The notes: generated by a model not told the origin, from the letters alone. DNA of 64,000 nucleotides from Theocolax elegans (GCA_026168455.1 CM047426.1:29943058-30007057), one strand, 5' to 3'. Counted from the stretch's first letter, positions 21,036 through 34,925 are shown. A program made the numbers and translations.

Positions 21036-24000
21036 TCAGGTAGATAGATAAAGTCGATGATAATCATTGGCTCCGAATGCGCAGTTGCACTTTGGACATT
21101 TTCTTTGTCGGGTTTCGTATCGAGTGCGCAAACAGTCCCAACAAAAAACATGGAAACATTTTGTAAGAACGGCATCTTTTCGTTTTACTTTGCACGATGG
21201 GCACGTCAGTGTTTCTTTGTACTCTCGTAGTTCTTCCGCCATTACTTCGTCTACAGTCTCTGCAAGTTCGATCTTCTTCATTCTTTCTACCTTACGACGC
21301 AGTTGCGCTATTTCCTCCTGAGATGGTAAATTCAAACATTTATTGCAGAACTTCATAAGTACATGATTATACTTGTAATTGCTATAGTTATACTCACTTG
21401 CAGTCTTTTCGTTTTATATGCTTCTGCTTCTAAAGAACTAGTTTTCTCTGCTACAACTTGTTGAGCTTCCTTCATTTGGGAATGATATTTTTCTTAAAAA
21501 AGTAATAATTAAAATATTATTTATAAATTAAATAAAGCAGTAATTAAATAATATTTCGTTGTATTATTTGAATTTCTCTTTTCAGGAATACAAAAATAAG
21601 TTATTTCCTGTTTAAAAGTTGACGTTAAAAAATATTTTGTTAGATTGTTTTAACACAACAGTAAGAGAAACTCATCTACCAATGCTTTTTATAAAATAAC
21701 ATTTTTTTCTATAAAGAATTCTTTACATTTAAGTTGTCTTTATACAGTTTCTTTGAAAGAAGCATTAATTTAAGTTTCTTTAATTAAGTAAATAATAGAA
21801 ATACTTATTTTTTAATTATTATACCTAATAAGCATTATAACAATATAAAATATCTAGATTATTTTTGTTTTATTTATTTATAATTTATTTTTAAAAATAA
21901 GCAAACTTAAAAACTAAAAATATGAATGGAAAATACTTAAAATATAATTTAATGATTGCCATCAAAATTAAATTTAATGTAATTCAATTAATCAATTAAT
22001 CAATAAAATAATTAGGTTTTTCAAGATATAATGTTTAAAAAAATTACAACAACAATGTAATAAAAACTTATGTAAACGTTACAAATCTACGAAAACTTTA
22101 ATTCTTACCAAGATGGAGTTTAAGATCTGCAGCAGATTGTGCACTTTCTATAGCTTTCCGTTTATGCATTTCCATTGCTTGTTGTCGCAATGCAAGTTCC
22201 TTTTCAACAGTTGCTAAAGAATTTTGAAGTAAACGTTCTTTCTCTTCTAATTTTCTAACGACGACATTTGTTGCTTCTACTTGAGTTGTCAGAGTGGAAA
22301 CTTGTTCCTTAAGAACATCTTTTTCTTCCCTGGCAAGTTTATGAAGTTGGTTGCTTTTAATTCTTTCAGTCATTAATTTGAAATTAGCATCGTCTTTTTC
22401 TCGTAATTGTTGTATTAACCTAGAGTTCTGTTCTTGCATATCCTCAAATGCTTGACCCGTCACCTCCATTTCGTTCAGTAGAGCTTCTTCTTCCTGCAAC
22501 CATGTACAGTTCTATTTAACGTTGCATCGCCGCTCAAGTATGAAAAAAAACAAATATCGACTGTGTACACCCATTATCTACCACTGCATCACAACATGAT
22601 TTTAAAAGATCAAATATTCCACGTAAAAATTAGTACTCAAATCTTTCAAGTAATTTTACATATAAACAAATTATTATATCTATAAATTATATATTAGATT
22701 TGAACATCTTTTACAATTAAAGTTACTTTTTGATATAAAGACATTTGTTAGATTGCAGATTAGAGGCAATGCATGCACCAAAAGCGCGAGAAAATTAGCA
22801 ATAGAATTTATAAACTACCTGTTTTTGAGTAGCGACCTGCCTTTGAAGCGAATACGCTTGTTCTTCAAGCTTTTTAATCTTGATCTGTGCATCTTCATCT
22901 GCTAATTTCTTTCTCTCTTCGCGTTTGCTCTCCTATAAAATTTTTGTTACATAATAAATACGTGATTGATGTACCATATGAATAAAATTAATCAATTAAT
23001 TAATGTTGCATAATTTTACTTGTATTTTTTTTATTTGTTGCCTTAGCTCTTCTAATTCGGCTCTTGTTTTTCGTTCGGCAGCCATCAATTGAGCTTTATC
23101 ACGTTGTTCTTTTCCAAGACCTTTATACATATCTAGCAATAATTTCATTTCTTTCATTTCATTCACAGCCTTCCTATTATGTATTAACAAAAATTATATA
23201 GTATATAATTTGACGAGGTGTACTTAATTAAATACATGTCAAAGTTTTGACCTACTTTAATTGTGCCTTTAGATCTCTTACAAGCTCTGATTCAGCAACC
23301 TTTGCATCCTTAGTTCGATGTGTTTGATCACGATGCTCTGTCTTAATGGTTTCTTTCTTTATATCCTTTTCTCTTTTAATATCCTTTTCTTTTTTAAGAG
23401 TTGGGGAAGCAAGAGCATGTGAATCAGGAGTACCTTTATCTCCTTCTCCTGATTCAGTTTCTGCTTCTTCATCCATTCCTTCCCTCTTAATTGGTACCCC
23501 GCCTTCTTCTTTAATCTAATATACAAGTTTTAAATTAAAAAAATAAATGTGCAAATTATATATAATTATTTGTATTACTCAAAATTTTAAATGCTACATT
23601 ATTAATAAAATGACTAATAAATACCTGTCCTGAACCTGGAAGGGAATTTGAAGCATCTTCTTCTTTTCCACTCCCATCAGAATTGTTACCTTCTTTATTT
23701 TCTTGAGTCAATTGTTGTCCAAGTTTTGAAGTTAATTCTTCTACTTCTTTTTTCAACTGTTTTACAAAATAATATAGAATCAATAATTAATAATTTTTTA
23801 AATATGTAAAAAAAGTTCTAATTAACTACTATTGATAATATTTACCCTTGGAACTTCGGAAGAAACTTCTTTATATTTTCGTTTATACCGATGAACTTCA
23901 CCTTTCAATTGTTGATTGTGATTTTGCAATGATGTAATGAGATGTCTCATTTCTCTATTAATTGGACCAGTTTGTTCATTTGCCGCAAGATTTTGTTCAA

Positions 24001-26060
24001 ATTCAATACGTAACATTTCATATTCTTTTCTTAATTGTGCCAAAACGTCTTCTAATTGAATACATTCTCCTCTTAATTTCTTCTGAGCCATTAATTCTTC
24101 ACTCTAAACAAATTCAAAACACAATTAATAATTTGAATGTTCTAACATTATATGAATAACAATTATAATAATATTTACACACCTCCATTATTTCTATATT
24201 TCTTAAATGAGCATTTTTACTAGATTGAAGTTGTTGCCGTGCTTCATCTAATTGTGTTTTTAATTGCATCGATTCATTATATAAAACTGAAAACTGAGAT
24301 TGTAAACATTTATATTCAGTTGTTTCTACAATAACTGATTCCGGTAATTGACGAATCTAGATAATTATTAATTTTAAATTAATATTAATTAACATGAATT
24401 TATAATACTGAAAAATAGAATCTATTAATAATGCTTACATCCATTTTTAATTTTTCAACTTCCTTTAATGCATCACGATGTTGTTGATGTAATTTATCTA
24501 ATTCTTGTAACCGATTATTTGCTAATTCGCGAGTTTCTTCTAGTTCTCTTTGTAGGTCTTCCAGCTTTAAATTTAATATTATTGAAGTTTTAATTTGCTT
24601 TATTATAGATCACTCTAAAATCTTTATGTATGTAAGTTAATATTACCTTTGTTTGTGATACACCAGTCGCAACTAAAGTACTTGTCTTATTAGTTCCTTT
24701 TTCATCCGTACCATGAATTTGTTGAAATGCTTTTACTTTTTCGATAGCATCACCAAGGTGATGTTCTAATTTATCATTTCTTGCTCGAACTTTATTAAGT
24801 TCATACTGTAAATCATCTACTTGATTACGAAGTTCAGCTGCTAATGTATCTTTTCCCGTAATTGTATCTTGAAGTTCAGACATTTTTAATGAAATAGTAT
24901 GATATTTTTCATGTAATTGAATATTTATTGCCTGTAAATTTCTATTTTCCATTTGAATTTCACTGTTAGCTTTTCTAACAACCTCATCAATATTTGGTGC
25001 ATCTTCTATAAAAATAATATGCACATAGTAAATAAAACAAAAAATAAAAATAAATGGAACAAACGGATTTATAATTATATCTTTACCACCATCACATTCC
25101 CCTTTAAGAGCAAGAGTAATTTTCTCATTTCGTTGAGAAAGTCTGTCAAAAGCTTGTACAACTTTGGAGACTGCACGCTTAGAAACTTGTACACGATTTG
25201 CAAGTTTATCATCCAGTTCTTCTTTATCCCAGGAAGACAATTGCATAAGAAAAGAAGTGGTAGCTTCACTTTCATCTGCAAAACAAAAATTAATTTTATT
25301 TTATTATATATATAATAATTTAATTTAAATAAATAAATGATTATATTATGCTTCACTTTTATTTTCAGATTCATCTGCTGTTTCTGCATCAAATCTTTGA
25401 AGCAATACTCGAATATCTTCATTAAGTTGATTCCAATATCGATTCACTACATTTAAAACTGCATCATCTTGAGTTTGTCTTTTTTCTAGCTGTTCTATCC
25501 TCTGTCTTAATTCTACTTCAACTCGATGTCTTTGTTCTAGCCTCTATTATAATAAATAATATTACATATTAAACTTTATACATCTATTCTAATTTTATTT
25601 TATTTAATTACTTAAGTATTAAATATTGATGTGTAACTAATAGTAATTTATATTTTATTTATAAGTATTTATAACTCACCTCAATAATTATAAACCTCAA
25701 TAATTTAATATAATACAAGTAGGTATTTCAATGATTAAATAAAAATGGGTCGTTAGAAAAATTATGAGTACAACAGATGATTCTACTTTAAATATTACTC
25801 TTTGGAAATTAGTATTTCTGACGATAATAGTTTGTCAAACAATTGTTAATTATTGTTATTTTGCTGATTGTTGAAAGTTGTAGAATAGAAATATTGTTTA
25901 TCAATTATACCTGAGCTAATTTCCTGTTCTGAAATTGTAGGACCTTCATATCCATCTCCTCAAGAGTGGATATTGGTCCAATGAGTATTGGTTCAAATTG
26001 AACCTTTTTGATGGGAGGCTGGGAGCCCGAGTCCCCACTGTCAGCAGCTCTCTTGGACAT
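21036..26060 (-). CDS. Bre1: E3 ubiquitin-protein ligase BRE1 (RNF20/RNF40 orthologue), complete, 14 exons
   Basis: Minus-strand exons in order: 26060-25911, 25543-25357, 25275-25087, 25005-24647, 24564-24439, 24356-24183, 24103-23846, 23756-23625, 23515-23256, 23173-23020, 22932-22819, 22493-22109, 21492-21398 and 21317-21036. All keep frame, giving 954 residues (human RNF20 is 975). BRE1 monoubiquitinates histone H2B in chromatin with a RAD6-type E2, supporting transcription elongation and H3K4/K79 methylation. The start MSKRAADSG is followed by a basic PIKK patch. The body is nearly all coiled coil, with conserved [18 protein letters not shown] and [20 protein letters not shown] blocks. 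The RING is C3HC4: C900, C903, C915, H917, C920, C923, C935 and C938, ending close to the C-terminus. Residues about 525-600 form a low-complexity Lys/Glu insert. Exon 2 uses an unusual GTGAAG donor. Confidence 0.97.
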
Positions 26061-26780
26061 TTTTGATTGAGTTTCTTCCTATCTAACTGTAAACCTGCAA
26101 ATATAAAAAATCAGATATTGAGAAAAGTGACGATGGTACTTTGCCCAAACGTGACCTGATAACTGTATTGATTTGGAATAAACGGAAGGTAAAATTGAAT
26201 AGGTAGGCTGTGAGAGAGTGAGTGTGGGCCATTATACCTCGATCGAAAAAGGTGGATTTGACGCGATGCGTCCGTGACCTTGCACCGCAGCCCACGATAA
26301 ATCACATCATGTTTAGTGTGGATCGCTCAATAAAGTCGAGGAGAAGGCCCGTAAGTTAACCTACCAAGTCGTCTGATGAGTAGCCCGGCAATTTTTGCAT
26401 TTTTAAAGACGACAGGAACAGCCGAGCGGATTGCTCTCTGGAACGGAAGACGCCATTGCAGCTCTACCACAGACCTGTCTGAAACGGAGGGGCTGCTTTC
26501 AAGACTGGTAGTAGTACTGGTACAGTTGCGTACGCGTCGACGATCGCGACAGCCGCGCATACCGCTGTCTACCGTGCTGCTTTGATATTAGTTCTCGCGC
26601 AGCCATCGCTCCCTCTACATGCCAATTTAGTACGTACTCAAAACTTACATTTTGCAAGAATTCTCGCGCGGTTGCGCCCTCGCGGCCGAGTCGCGGCAAC
26701 GCCGAGATGCAAGCAAGCAGTGAGAACTGAGAACTGAGATCTCTCCATCTCTATCCCATTCAGTCAGTGAACGAAAATTA
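26061..26780 (-). promoter_or_regulatory. 5' UTR and promoter region of BRE1
   Basis: Immediately upstream of the BRE1 ATG on the minus strand. Two adjacent AG acceptors (TTTGCAG and TTTACAG on the minus strand, about 26085-26100) suggest a spliced 5' UTR. The stretch 26220-26720 is markedly GC- and CpG-richer (GCGTCGACGATCGCGACAGC, CTCGCGGCCGAGTCGCGG), like a housekeeping promoter. Short open frames here on both strands are chance products of the GC content. Confidence 0.5.
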
Positions 26781-26950
26781 ATTCGACTATCGAGTATCGA
26801 GTTTACCATGTTTCGATCTTATGAATGATGAGGATCGTATGAGGATCGCATGAGAATCGAACAATTCATAAGCAAGGATACATATTAACAACTGAAAGCT
26901 CTAGGCGCATTCATTTAATCATTTAAAAATCATGTTGTGCCAATATCAAT

Positions 26951-27284
26951 TTTTATCCTCCCTACCTTATCAACCGAGCTAAACAATGAATTCAATTATA
27001 ATCTATAAAATATGATAATTTTTTACGAAATGTGAGATTAAGATTCAATTGAATTTTCGAGAAATCCTTTACCAAAAATAGGAAACAATCGTAGGTAACA
27101 TAATCAGCACTTTTTAATAAAGGTTTTTCAAAAACGCAATTGTATTTTAATTTCAAATTTCACACAGATGTTAATCGTTTGCCAACAAAGGTGCATCTTT
27201 TCGTATTTCTACAAAATTATCATATTTTATAAATTATAATTCAATTCTTTGTTCAGCTCGGTTGATAAGGTAGAGAGGGTAAAC
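26951..27284. mobile_element. MITE-like element with terminal inverted repeats of about 60 bp
   Basis: Left end CTACCTTATCAACCGAGCT (about 26961) and right end AGCTCGGTTGATAAGGTAG (ends about 27273) are inverted copies. The match continues inward through AATTCAATTATAATCTATAA and AATATGATAATTTT, against the inverted right arm with a few substitutions. The total is about 330 bp, non-coding. The outermost bases and target duplication are not certain. Confidence 0.75.
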
Positions 27285-27986
27285 GTTGACTTTGGTATCC
27301 CCTTTTACCGATCGAGTGAATTACAACGAAAAAACTTGCCATATCCAAATCATTTTGTTACAGCTTTTGTAGGGTTTTCTTGGTTGCAACAAAGTTCTTT
27401 TTTAATAATAGTTGCTACAAAATTTATACGGTATATGCTTTTTACATGCTTATTTAACAATCATATTTTAAAGAAGAATAATATAAAGATAAATTTAATG
27501 TAATTTATACGTTTCGATAGAAAATATAATTTTTTACTTATTAAATTATACAATATATAAAATTGTTTCCTTATATAGTAAAACAAAAAATTAAAAACAC
27601 TTGGTCTGGTAGTAATGAGGTATTAGAACTTAGGTATATTATAAAAATGTTTTAACATTTTTTTTGTCTAAGAAGGTATATCTCCGATTGATTAATACAA
27701 TCGATATAATTCATAGAAATAAGGGAAATCTATATTTAATTTATTATACCTAAGAAATGACTGATAAATATTTTCGATTTCTAGTATTATCTTAAAAATA
27801 TACAATTTTTAATACTTAATTATAGATGAATTAAAGGTACGCTATGTTTATTTTTGTTTTGCGAAACAAAGTCGAGATTATTGAACATTCTTTTAGCATA
27901 TTAATAATTTTATTAAATTCTTTATATTCTTATAAGACTTTTAAATATTTTAATATTTAACTTCTTAACATGTTTATGCTCAGGTC
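27285..27986. other. AT-rich intergenic DNA; nothing recognised
   Basis: No coding, RNA or repeat structure found between the MITE and the tandem duplication. Confidence 0.4.
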
Positions 27987-28642
27987 AAAATACAAACTTG
28001 GTTTAATATAGTCATTAAGGTTTAATCATTTAAATGAACTCGCTATTTATATAAACAACAAACGCTGTACCAAATCAAATTCTAAAAAATTGAAATTTGG
28101 TATATGTATATATATACATTAACTTCACATATTGAAATGTATGAAGACAGAATCGGGTATTATAAATTACTTGAAAGATATTCCGATTATTTTGAGACTA
28201 TAGAATAATAATTTAAAATTTAGGAAAATCGATTTAATCTAGCGATAAGATTAAATCTAGAATATTAACTTAAATTCAAATGATTGATTGATGCTTTTAA
28301 CTTTGAAAATTTTTGTACTTATGAACACTTTAAATCCCATGTACAGTCTAGGAAATCTCGAACACGAGGTTGAATTGGTGCCTGAATGAATGAATGAATA
28401 TGCTGTTCCGTTTATTAAGCTATTTTATCAAATTGTATGCACATCGCAAATAAAATTTTATAGGGCTTAAGTACTTTGGTGTGTAAAAAAAAGTTGTGGG
28501 ATACGAAGGCATGCTGCGAAAAAGCCGGTAGTACCTAAAAACAATCGGTGTGCTGAAAATGAAGCTTGATGCAGAGAAGATGTTTTGCCATGCAAAGAAG
28601 ATAGTCGAAGTAAAGGAGATAAAGAGAGAAAGTGAAAGAGAT

Positions 28643-28680
<38 letters not shown>

Positions 28681-30014
28681 GAGCCGTATCGAGGAGAGTT
28701 TGCCGGTGTGGGGATCCAGTACCCGCTAAGCGGCCGTCTCGGCTGGAGCCGCCCGCGCCGTCAGCGGCTTGCGCGCGCATCTCGACCTTCGGCGCGCGAG
28801 GTGCCGTACACGTGCATGTACCCGTAAGCACGTTGCTTGGAGTGAAAAAGCACTCTTTCTCATTTCTTTCTGCTATAGTCGAGTCGTCGTACTTACCAAG
28901 AAATTACGTGGATGCGTGTATCTATTTAAAATTTTATTCGGTAAATTTTCCAAAGGTTTCTTCTCTTAGTATATATACTGTAGGGTATATACGCGTGGTA
29001 CATGCTTCCTCGCACCACTATGGAAGAGTGGAGTAAAGTGAAACGCGGATTAAAGTGAATAATTTTTAAATGGATTATCTTTAAGCCGAGCTTCGTACGC
29101 GACTTTAAAATAATTAACGAAATACATGTATGCGAAATTTGTAGTAAATAAATAACGAATATCGCAAACTTAATGTTGTAAACTGCGTTTTTTATGTTTG
29201 CAATTTGTGATTTATTTAATATTTATATAATAAATACACTATCGTAATGTAACAGACTTTGATTTGAAAATTTCAGCGAGTTACGCGCTTAAACAAAATA
29301 GTAGCGGGAAAACCTAAACATTAATCAACATCTCAGGATGGTTTTCCGAAGTGAATCATTTATCACGGATATTTTAAACGTATTCCAGAGACATGGGAAT
29401 TAAATAACTGACTTTTATTTAATTAAGTTCACCAAATCAGAGGCGGTCAAAGTTGATATACGCGAACGACTAAACAAATAAAACTTGTACACTTGCAAAA
29501 CGCAGCCCCTTCGTGGAATGTCACCGCGCCTAGGTCAGCATACCCCTGCAAAATCGCTCGAACTTTGCAAGAAGTTTGGAAGCGTGTGTATACGCCAACT
29601 TCGTCTCCCTCTCTCTCTCTATACATCTATCTCCAGTTCGCTCTCCCACCAAAGTTCGGGGCTCGAGCTCGCCGACGCGCGCGCCGGTCTAACTATATAG
29701 TTTCATCCCTCTTACGACTCCCTATCCTTCCCTTGCATATTCTTACCAACACATCTTTCCTGTTTCACCGGGTTACTCTTCTCTCTCTCTCTCTCTTCCC
29801 CTTTCTATCTCTCTCTCTCTCTTTCCCTGCCTCCCTCTCTCCCGCTCCCTCCCACCCCTTCCTTTCCTTTTCTCTATCTCTCTCCCTTTCTCTGTCTCTT
29901 AATCACTCCACTTTCATCTCTTTCTTTTCAGTTCTTTCTCTCTTCGGACAATCTGCTTTAATTCTTTCTTCTACCGTGGTCCTTCTCGTATCCTTTTTCC
30001 TTTATCCCTATAGT
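27987..30014. repeat. Large tandem duplication, copy A (2028 bp)
   Basis: Direct repeat with 30015-32041, starting AAAATACAAACTTGG and ending TTATCCCTATAGT. The copies are essentially identical apart from a few homopolymer-length differences (for example GGTTTAA against GGTTTTAA, CTTTAAAATAA against CTTTAAATAA). It contains a GAATGAATGAATGAAT microsatellite, a GA tract, a GC-rich island and CT-rich tracts (29779-29898). Open frames inside come from these biased tracts and look non-coding. Confidence 0.95.
28643..28830 (+). promoter_or_regulatory. GA tract and CpG-rich island in copy A (possible promoter or 5' exon)
   Basis: A (GA)n tract at 28645-28674 is followed by CpG-rich sequence (GGCTGGAGCCGCCCGCGCCG, GCGCGCGAGG) and ends at a good splice donor context CCC|GTAAGC with GT at 28824. 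Insect promoters of this type often carry GAGA-factor sites and CpG-rich leaders. No downstream partner exon is identifiable here, so transcription is conjecture. The same island recurs at about 30671-30858. Confidence 0.35.
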
Positions 30015-30670
30015 AAAATACAAACTTGGTTTTAATATAGTCATTAAGGTTTAATCATTTAAATGAACTCGCTATTATATAAACAACAAACGCTGTACCA
30101 AATCAAATTCTAAAAATTGAAATTTGGTATATGTATATATATACATTAACTTCACATATTGAAATGTATGAAGACAGAATCGGGTATTATAAATTACTTG
30201 AAAGATATTCCGATTATTTTGAGACTATAGAATAATAATTTAAAATTTAGGAAAATCGATTTAATCTAGCGATAAGATTAAATCTAGAATATTAACTTAA
30301 ATTCAAATGATTGATTGATGCTTTTAACTTTGAAAATTTTTGTACTTATGAACACTTTTAAATCCCATGTACAGTCTAGGAAATCTCGAACACGAGGTTG
30401 AATTGGTGCCTGAATGAATGAATGAATATGCTGTTCCGTTTATTAAGCTATTTTATCAAATTGTATGCACATCGCAAATAAAATTTTATAGGGCTTAAGT
30501 ACTTTGGTGTGTAAAAAAAAGTTGTGGGATACGAAGGCATGCTGCGAAAAAGCCGGTAGTACCTAAAAACAATCGGTGTGCTGAAAATGAAGCTTGATGC
30601 AGAGAAGATGTTTTGCCATGCAAAGAAGATAGTCGAAGTAAAGGAGATAAAGAGAGAAAGTGAAAGAGAT

Positions 30671-30708
<38 letters not shown>

Positions 30709-32041
30709 GAGCCGTATCGAGGAGAGTTTGCCGGTGTGGGGATCCAGTACCCGCTAAGCGGCCGTCTCGGCTGGAGCCGCCCGCGCCGTCAGCGGCTTGC
30801 GCGCGCATCTCGACCTTCGGCGCGCGAGGTGCCGTACACGTGCATGTACCCGTAAGCACGTTGCTTGGAGTGAAAAAGCACTCTTTCTCATTTCTTTCTG
30901 CTATAGTCGAGTCGTCGTACTTACCAAGAAATTACGTGGATGCGTGTATCTATTTAAAATTTTATTCGGTAAATTTTCCAAAGGTTTCTTCTCTTAGTAT
31001 ATATACTGTAGGGTATATACGCGTGGTACATGCTTCCTCGCACCACTATGGAAGAGTGGAGTAAAGTGAAACGCGGATTAAAGTGAATAATTTTTAAATG
31101 GATTATCTTTAAGCCGAGCTTCGTACGCGACTTTAAATAATTAACGAAATACATGTATGCGAAATTTGTAGTAAATAAATAACGAATATCGCAAACTTAA
31201 TGTTGTAAACTGCGTTTTTTATGTTTGCAATTTGTGATTTATTTAATATTTATATAATAAATACACTATCGTAATGTAACAGACTTTGATTTGAAAATTT
31301 CAGCGAGTTACGCGCTTAAACAAAATAGTAGCGGGAAAACCTAAACATTAATCAACATCTCAGGATGGTTTTCCGAAGTGAATCATTTATCACGGATATT
31401 TTAAACGTATTCCAGAGACATGGGAATTAAATAACTGACTTTTATTTAATTAAGTTCACCAAATCAGAGGCGGTCAAAGTTGATATACGCGAACGACTAA
31501 ACAAATAAAACTTGTACACTTGCAAAACGCAGCCCCTTCGTGGAATGTCACCGCGCCTAGGTCAGCATACCCCTGCAAAATCGCTCGAACTTTGCAAGAA
31601 GTTTGGAAGCGTGTGTATACGCCAACTTCGTCTCCCTCTCTCTCTCTATACATCTATCTCCAGTTCGCTCTCCCACCAAAGTTCGGGGCTCGAGCTCGCC
31701 GACGCGCGCGCCGGTCTAACTATATAGTTTCATCCCTCTTACGACTCCCTATCCTTCCCTTGCATATTCTTACCAACACATCTTTCCTGTTTCACCGGGT
31801 TACTCTTCTCTCTCTCTCTCTCTTCCCCTTTCTATCTCTCTCTCTCTCTTTCCCTGCCTCCCTCTCTCCCGCTCCCTCCCACCCCTTCCTTTCCTTTTCT
31901 CTATCTCTCTCCCTTTCTCTGTCTCTTAATCACTCCACTTTCATCTCTTTCTTTTCAGTTCTTTCTCTCTTCGGACAATCTGCTTTAATTCTTTCTTCTA
32001 CCGTGGTCCTTCTCGTATCCTTTTTCCTTTATCCCTATAGT
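30015..32041. repeat. Large tandem duplication, copy B (2027 bp)
   Basis: Head-to-tail partner of copy A with no spacer; the junction is CCTATAGT|AAAATACAAAC. The right boundary is TTATCCCTATAGT, then AAGATATTG, which differs from the start of either copy. GA tract at 30673-30702 and CpG-rich island as in copy A. Confidence 0.95.
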
Positions 32042-34925
32042 AAGATATTGATTTCCCTTAGCTTGACTCTCGCGAGGACCCCGCAAGGAGAGAGCGCGCG
32101 CCACACCGCCGGTTTGCAGTCTCCCGCGAGGAGCCTGCCACGCGACTCTCACTTCCCTTACCACTTCTTATTTTCATTATTTTTGCGCATGCATCTAATT
32201 TTTTTACTATACTTATTATTCATGTACGCTTTAGTAACATTTACAAATGAATTAATTTTTTAAAAAGATAAGCGACCAATTACAGAATTCATTGTTTTAT
32301 TAACAATTAATATGAGAAAAGTATAATAGCATTAATACCTGTTATATAAATTATGAATTACTAATTGTCACCGAGAAGTCGAAAAATTACGTATGTTCAA
32401 AAAGACTTGCAATATTTCATCATTTGCAAATTATTATCGATAGTGGACTACGTGTGTAAACAATTAAAATTATATGTTTGATGTACATTTATGATGTTTG
32501 GAAAGTAATGTGTGTACTTATGAAAAAAATACAATTGAAAATTGAAAGTAACTTTTTAACCCTCTATACTTTAACTTCGCGATCACCTATTCGTTTGATC
32601 AGAACTAGGGTGTTTACGTTTCACCCTCAATCGTCTCTCTCTCTCTCTCTCTCTCCCTCTTTATCCCTCTCCAGTTACTCTTCCGGAGAAGCTCGCTGGC
32701 TCATTGTTTTCGCACGAGGCACTTTCTGTCTCACTTTCGACCGTATGAGCGTGCGCGTTGAAACTCCTTTTCCCTCCACGCAGCCAACGATTAATACTAC
32801 TGTGCTTACGTATCTGTTTTATACCGCGCGTGGAGCACGGTAAGCGGTTATGCTCTTATTACTCCTCTACACTTTGTTTATCCCATTTGCAAAGCTCTTT
32901 TTATTCGTTCCTTTACCCTGCTTCAGGATAATTTATGTTTTGAACCATACCGACTTTTTAGATATGTTATTTTAATTACGTTTGTATGCTATGGTTTTGG
33001 TGTAATATTTTAATGCTTTTAAAAATTTATTTTTTTCATACAGTTTATAAATCATTAACATCTTATTAATAATATTATTTCGTAATATTATATCGAGTAC
33101 AATTTTAATAAATCATATTTTTTAGGTTAACTTGTACAGGTATTAATTGTTAAGCTATCAATTAATTGAATGTCAAATTGTTTACGAAATAATATGAAAC
33201 AATATATAACTGACTTGTTTGAAGTAATTGCGTAATAAAAATTAATTGGTAAAAACATGCAACAGATTCTTAGATGACCTATCATAGTTCATATATTTGT
33301 AATTGATTGAGAACAAAAGCTGCACTTTCTTTTTCACTTCTTTACTACAAGGTAAAAACAATCTAATAAATCTTTACTATTAAAATAGTTGCTTTAATAC
33401 ATAATAGATAAGTAATGCAAAGTATCGTTTGAAGTGAGTGATAATTACTGGTCGAACTTCCGTCGAATACCGTAGATTCCATTGTAAACATAATTATCAG
33501 TTAATATCTTTATTATAGTTGAGTGGGTTCTTGTTCTTATCTACTTCAAAAATATGTATGTACCTACCTATATACGTGTGAATCAATGATACTGCAAATA
33601 AATTATTGATCATATTTAAAATTGCGTTCAACTTCTTTAATTTAAAGGTTTGTTCCATAAACATATAATGCGAATGACAATATGTATTATGAATGGTATA
33701 TACTGTATACGTGTGCACGTTACAAATATTAATTGTGTTGCAAAAATATGTTTAATATCTTTTGTATTCGCAACAATTTTACTATGTACTGTAGAGTAAA
33801 GAATAGTCTTTAACTTCAACTAGCTGCACGTATAATTCAATTTTAAAAAAGGTAAATAATAGGCCGAAAGAGGTAGAGGGATACAAAGAGAGGCGGTTAC
33901 GTGAATAGAGTGCACGAGATAAAAGAACAATAAAAAGACAATCTAAATGGATAAGAGAGCAAGAAATGTCGAGCTTGTAATGACGTTACAAAAGACATTT
34001 TACAATGGTGGCGTGAGTGCCACATTTTTAAGACTGACTATCACCAGAACAAGGGAGAAAACGAAGCTACCTTTGACAATTCAAGACTGACACAAACTAG
34101 GTAAGTTGACACAATAAACTTGCAACAGTAGGCCGGAATACAATTATAAATTAATTTTACTAACTCGAATATATTTATACGTAAGTTATTATTATTTTCC
34201 AATTTTTAATGATTCTTTATCACACTTTTGAACTATTCCATAGTATGTAATAGATTAATTCGTATTTTTTGTCTATCCTAAAGAGAAGATGTTTTAAGAA
34301 TTGTAGTAAATAAGACAATAGATAACCTTTAAATGCTTTTTTCTCCCTTTAATCTTTAAAGCTCAGAAACTTCTATTTGATGCGCCCGTATAATTTTGTT
34401 AAATAACATTATCTTTTGCACAGTAAATATAAATTGAACATACTGCCTGATTTTTTTTATTAAAGCGTTCAAACATAGTTAAGGTTTATATAGCAACCTA
34501 TATATGTACATATACTCTTATATACAAAAAAAATAGATATAGTTCTTTGTTACTCTTATTACCATCGGAATAGATATCGAGTTCATTTTTAATATTTATC
34601 TAATGATTTAGCGTGTCTTTAGTTATTGATTTTTAGGTTTTTAGTTGGAGCTTGTCCATAATGTTAATTAGAATGGAAATTAGTAAGGATATTATACAGT
34701 CAACGCTATACAGATTAGTTAGTTTTTTATTTATTAATTAGTAGCTATACCATTTTCTGAAATTTCTTCTACGCATTTATGCAGTAAATTTTACTATTAG
34801 ATTATTGCCTATAGCTTTGTTATAAAGAGCTTTTAAAAGAATATCTGTTATATAGATATGCAGGCCTATCTTTTAGTTATATTAGCTTTGGTTTACCTAA
34901 TAAAACAGACATGTATAATCATCCT
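32042..34925. other. Non-coding region with CpG-rich patches and CT tracts
   Basis: 32070-32150 (CCCGCAAGGAGAGAGCGCGC) and 32560-32840 are GC-richer; a (CT)n tract lies near 32633-32655. Around 33890-34100 a purine-rich stretch ends in CAAACTAG|GTAAGT (GT at 34101), a perfect donor that could close a UTR or lncRNA exon. I see no convincing protein-coding frame. The layout resembles the 5' region of a gene whose coding exons lie outside the window. Confidence 0.35.

Noticed and set aside
28535..32263. Open frames of 66-247 codons in the tandem duplication, on both strands
   Set aside because: They consist of GA/CT tract translation (Ser-Leu or Arg-Glu runs) and GC-rich islands, overlap in several frames, and are repeated only because the DNA is duplicated.
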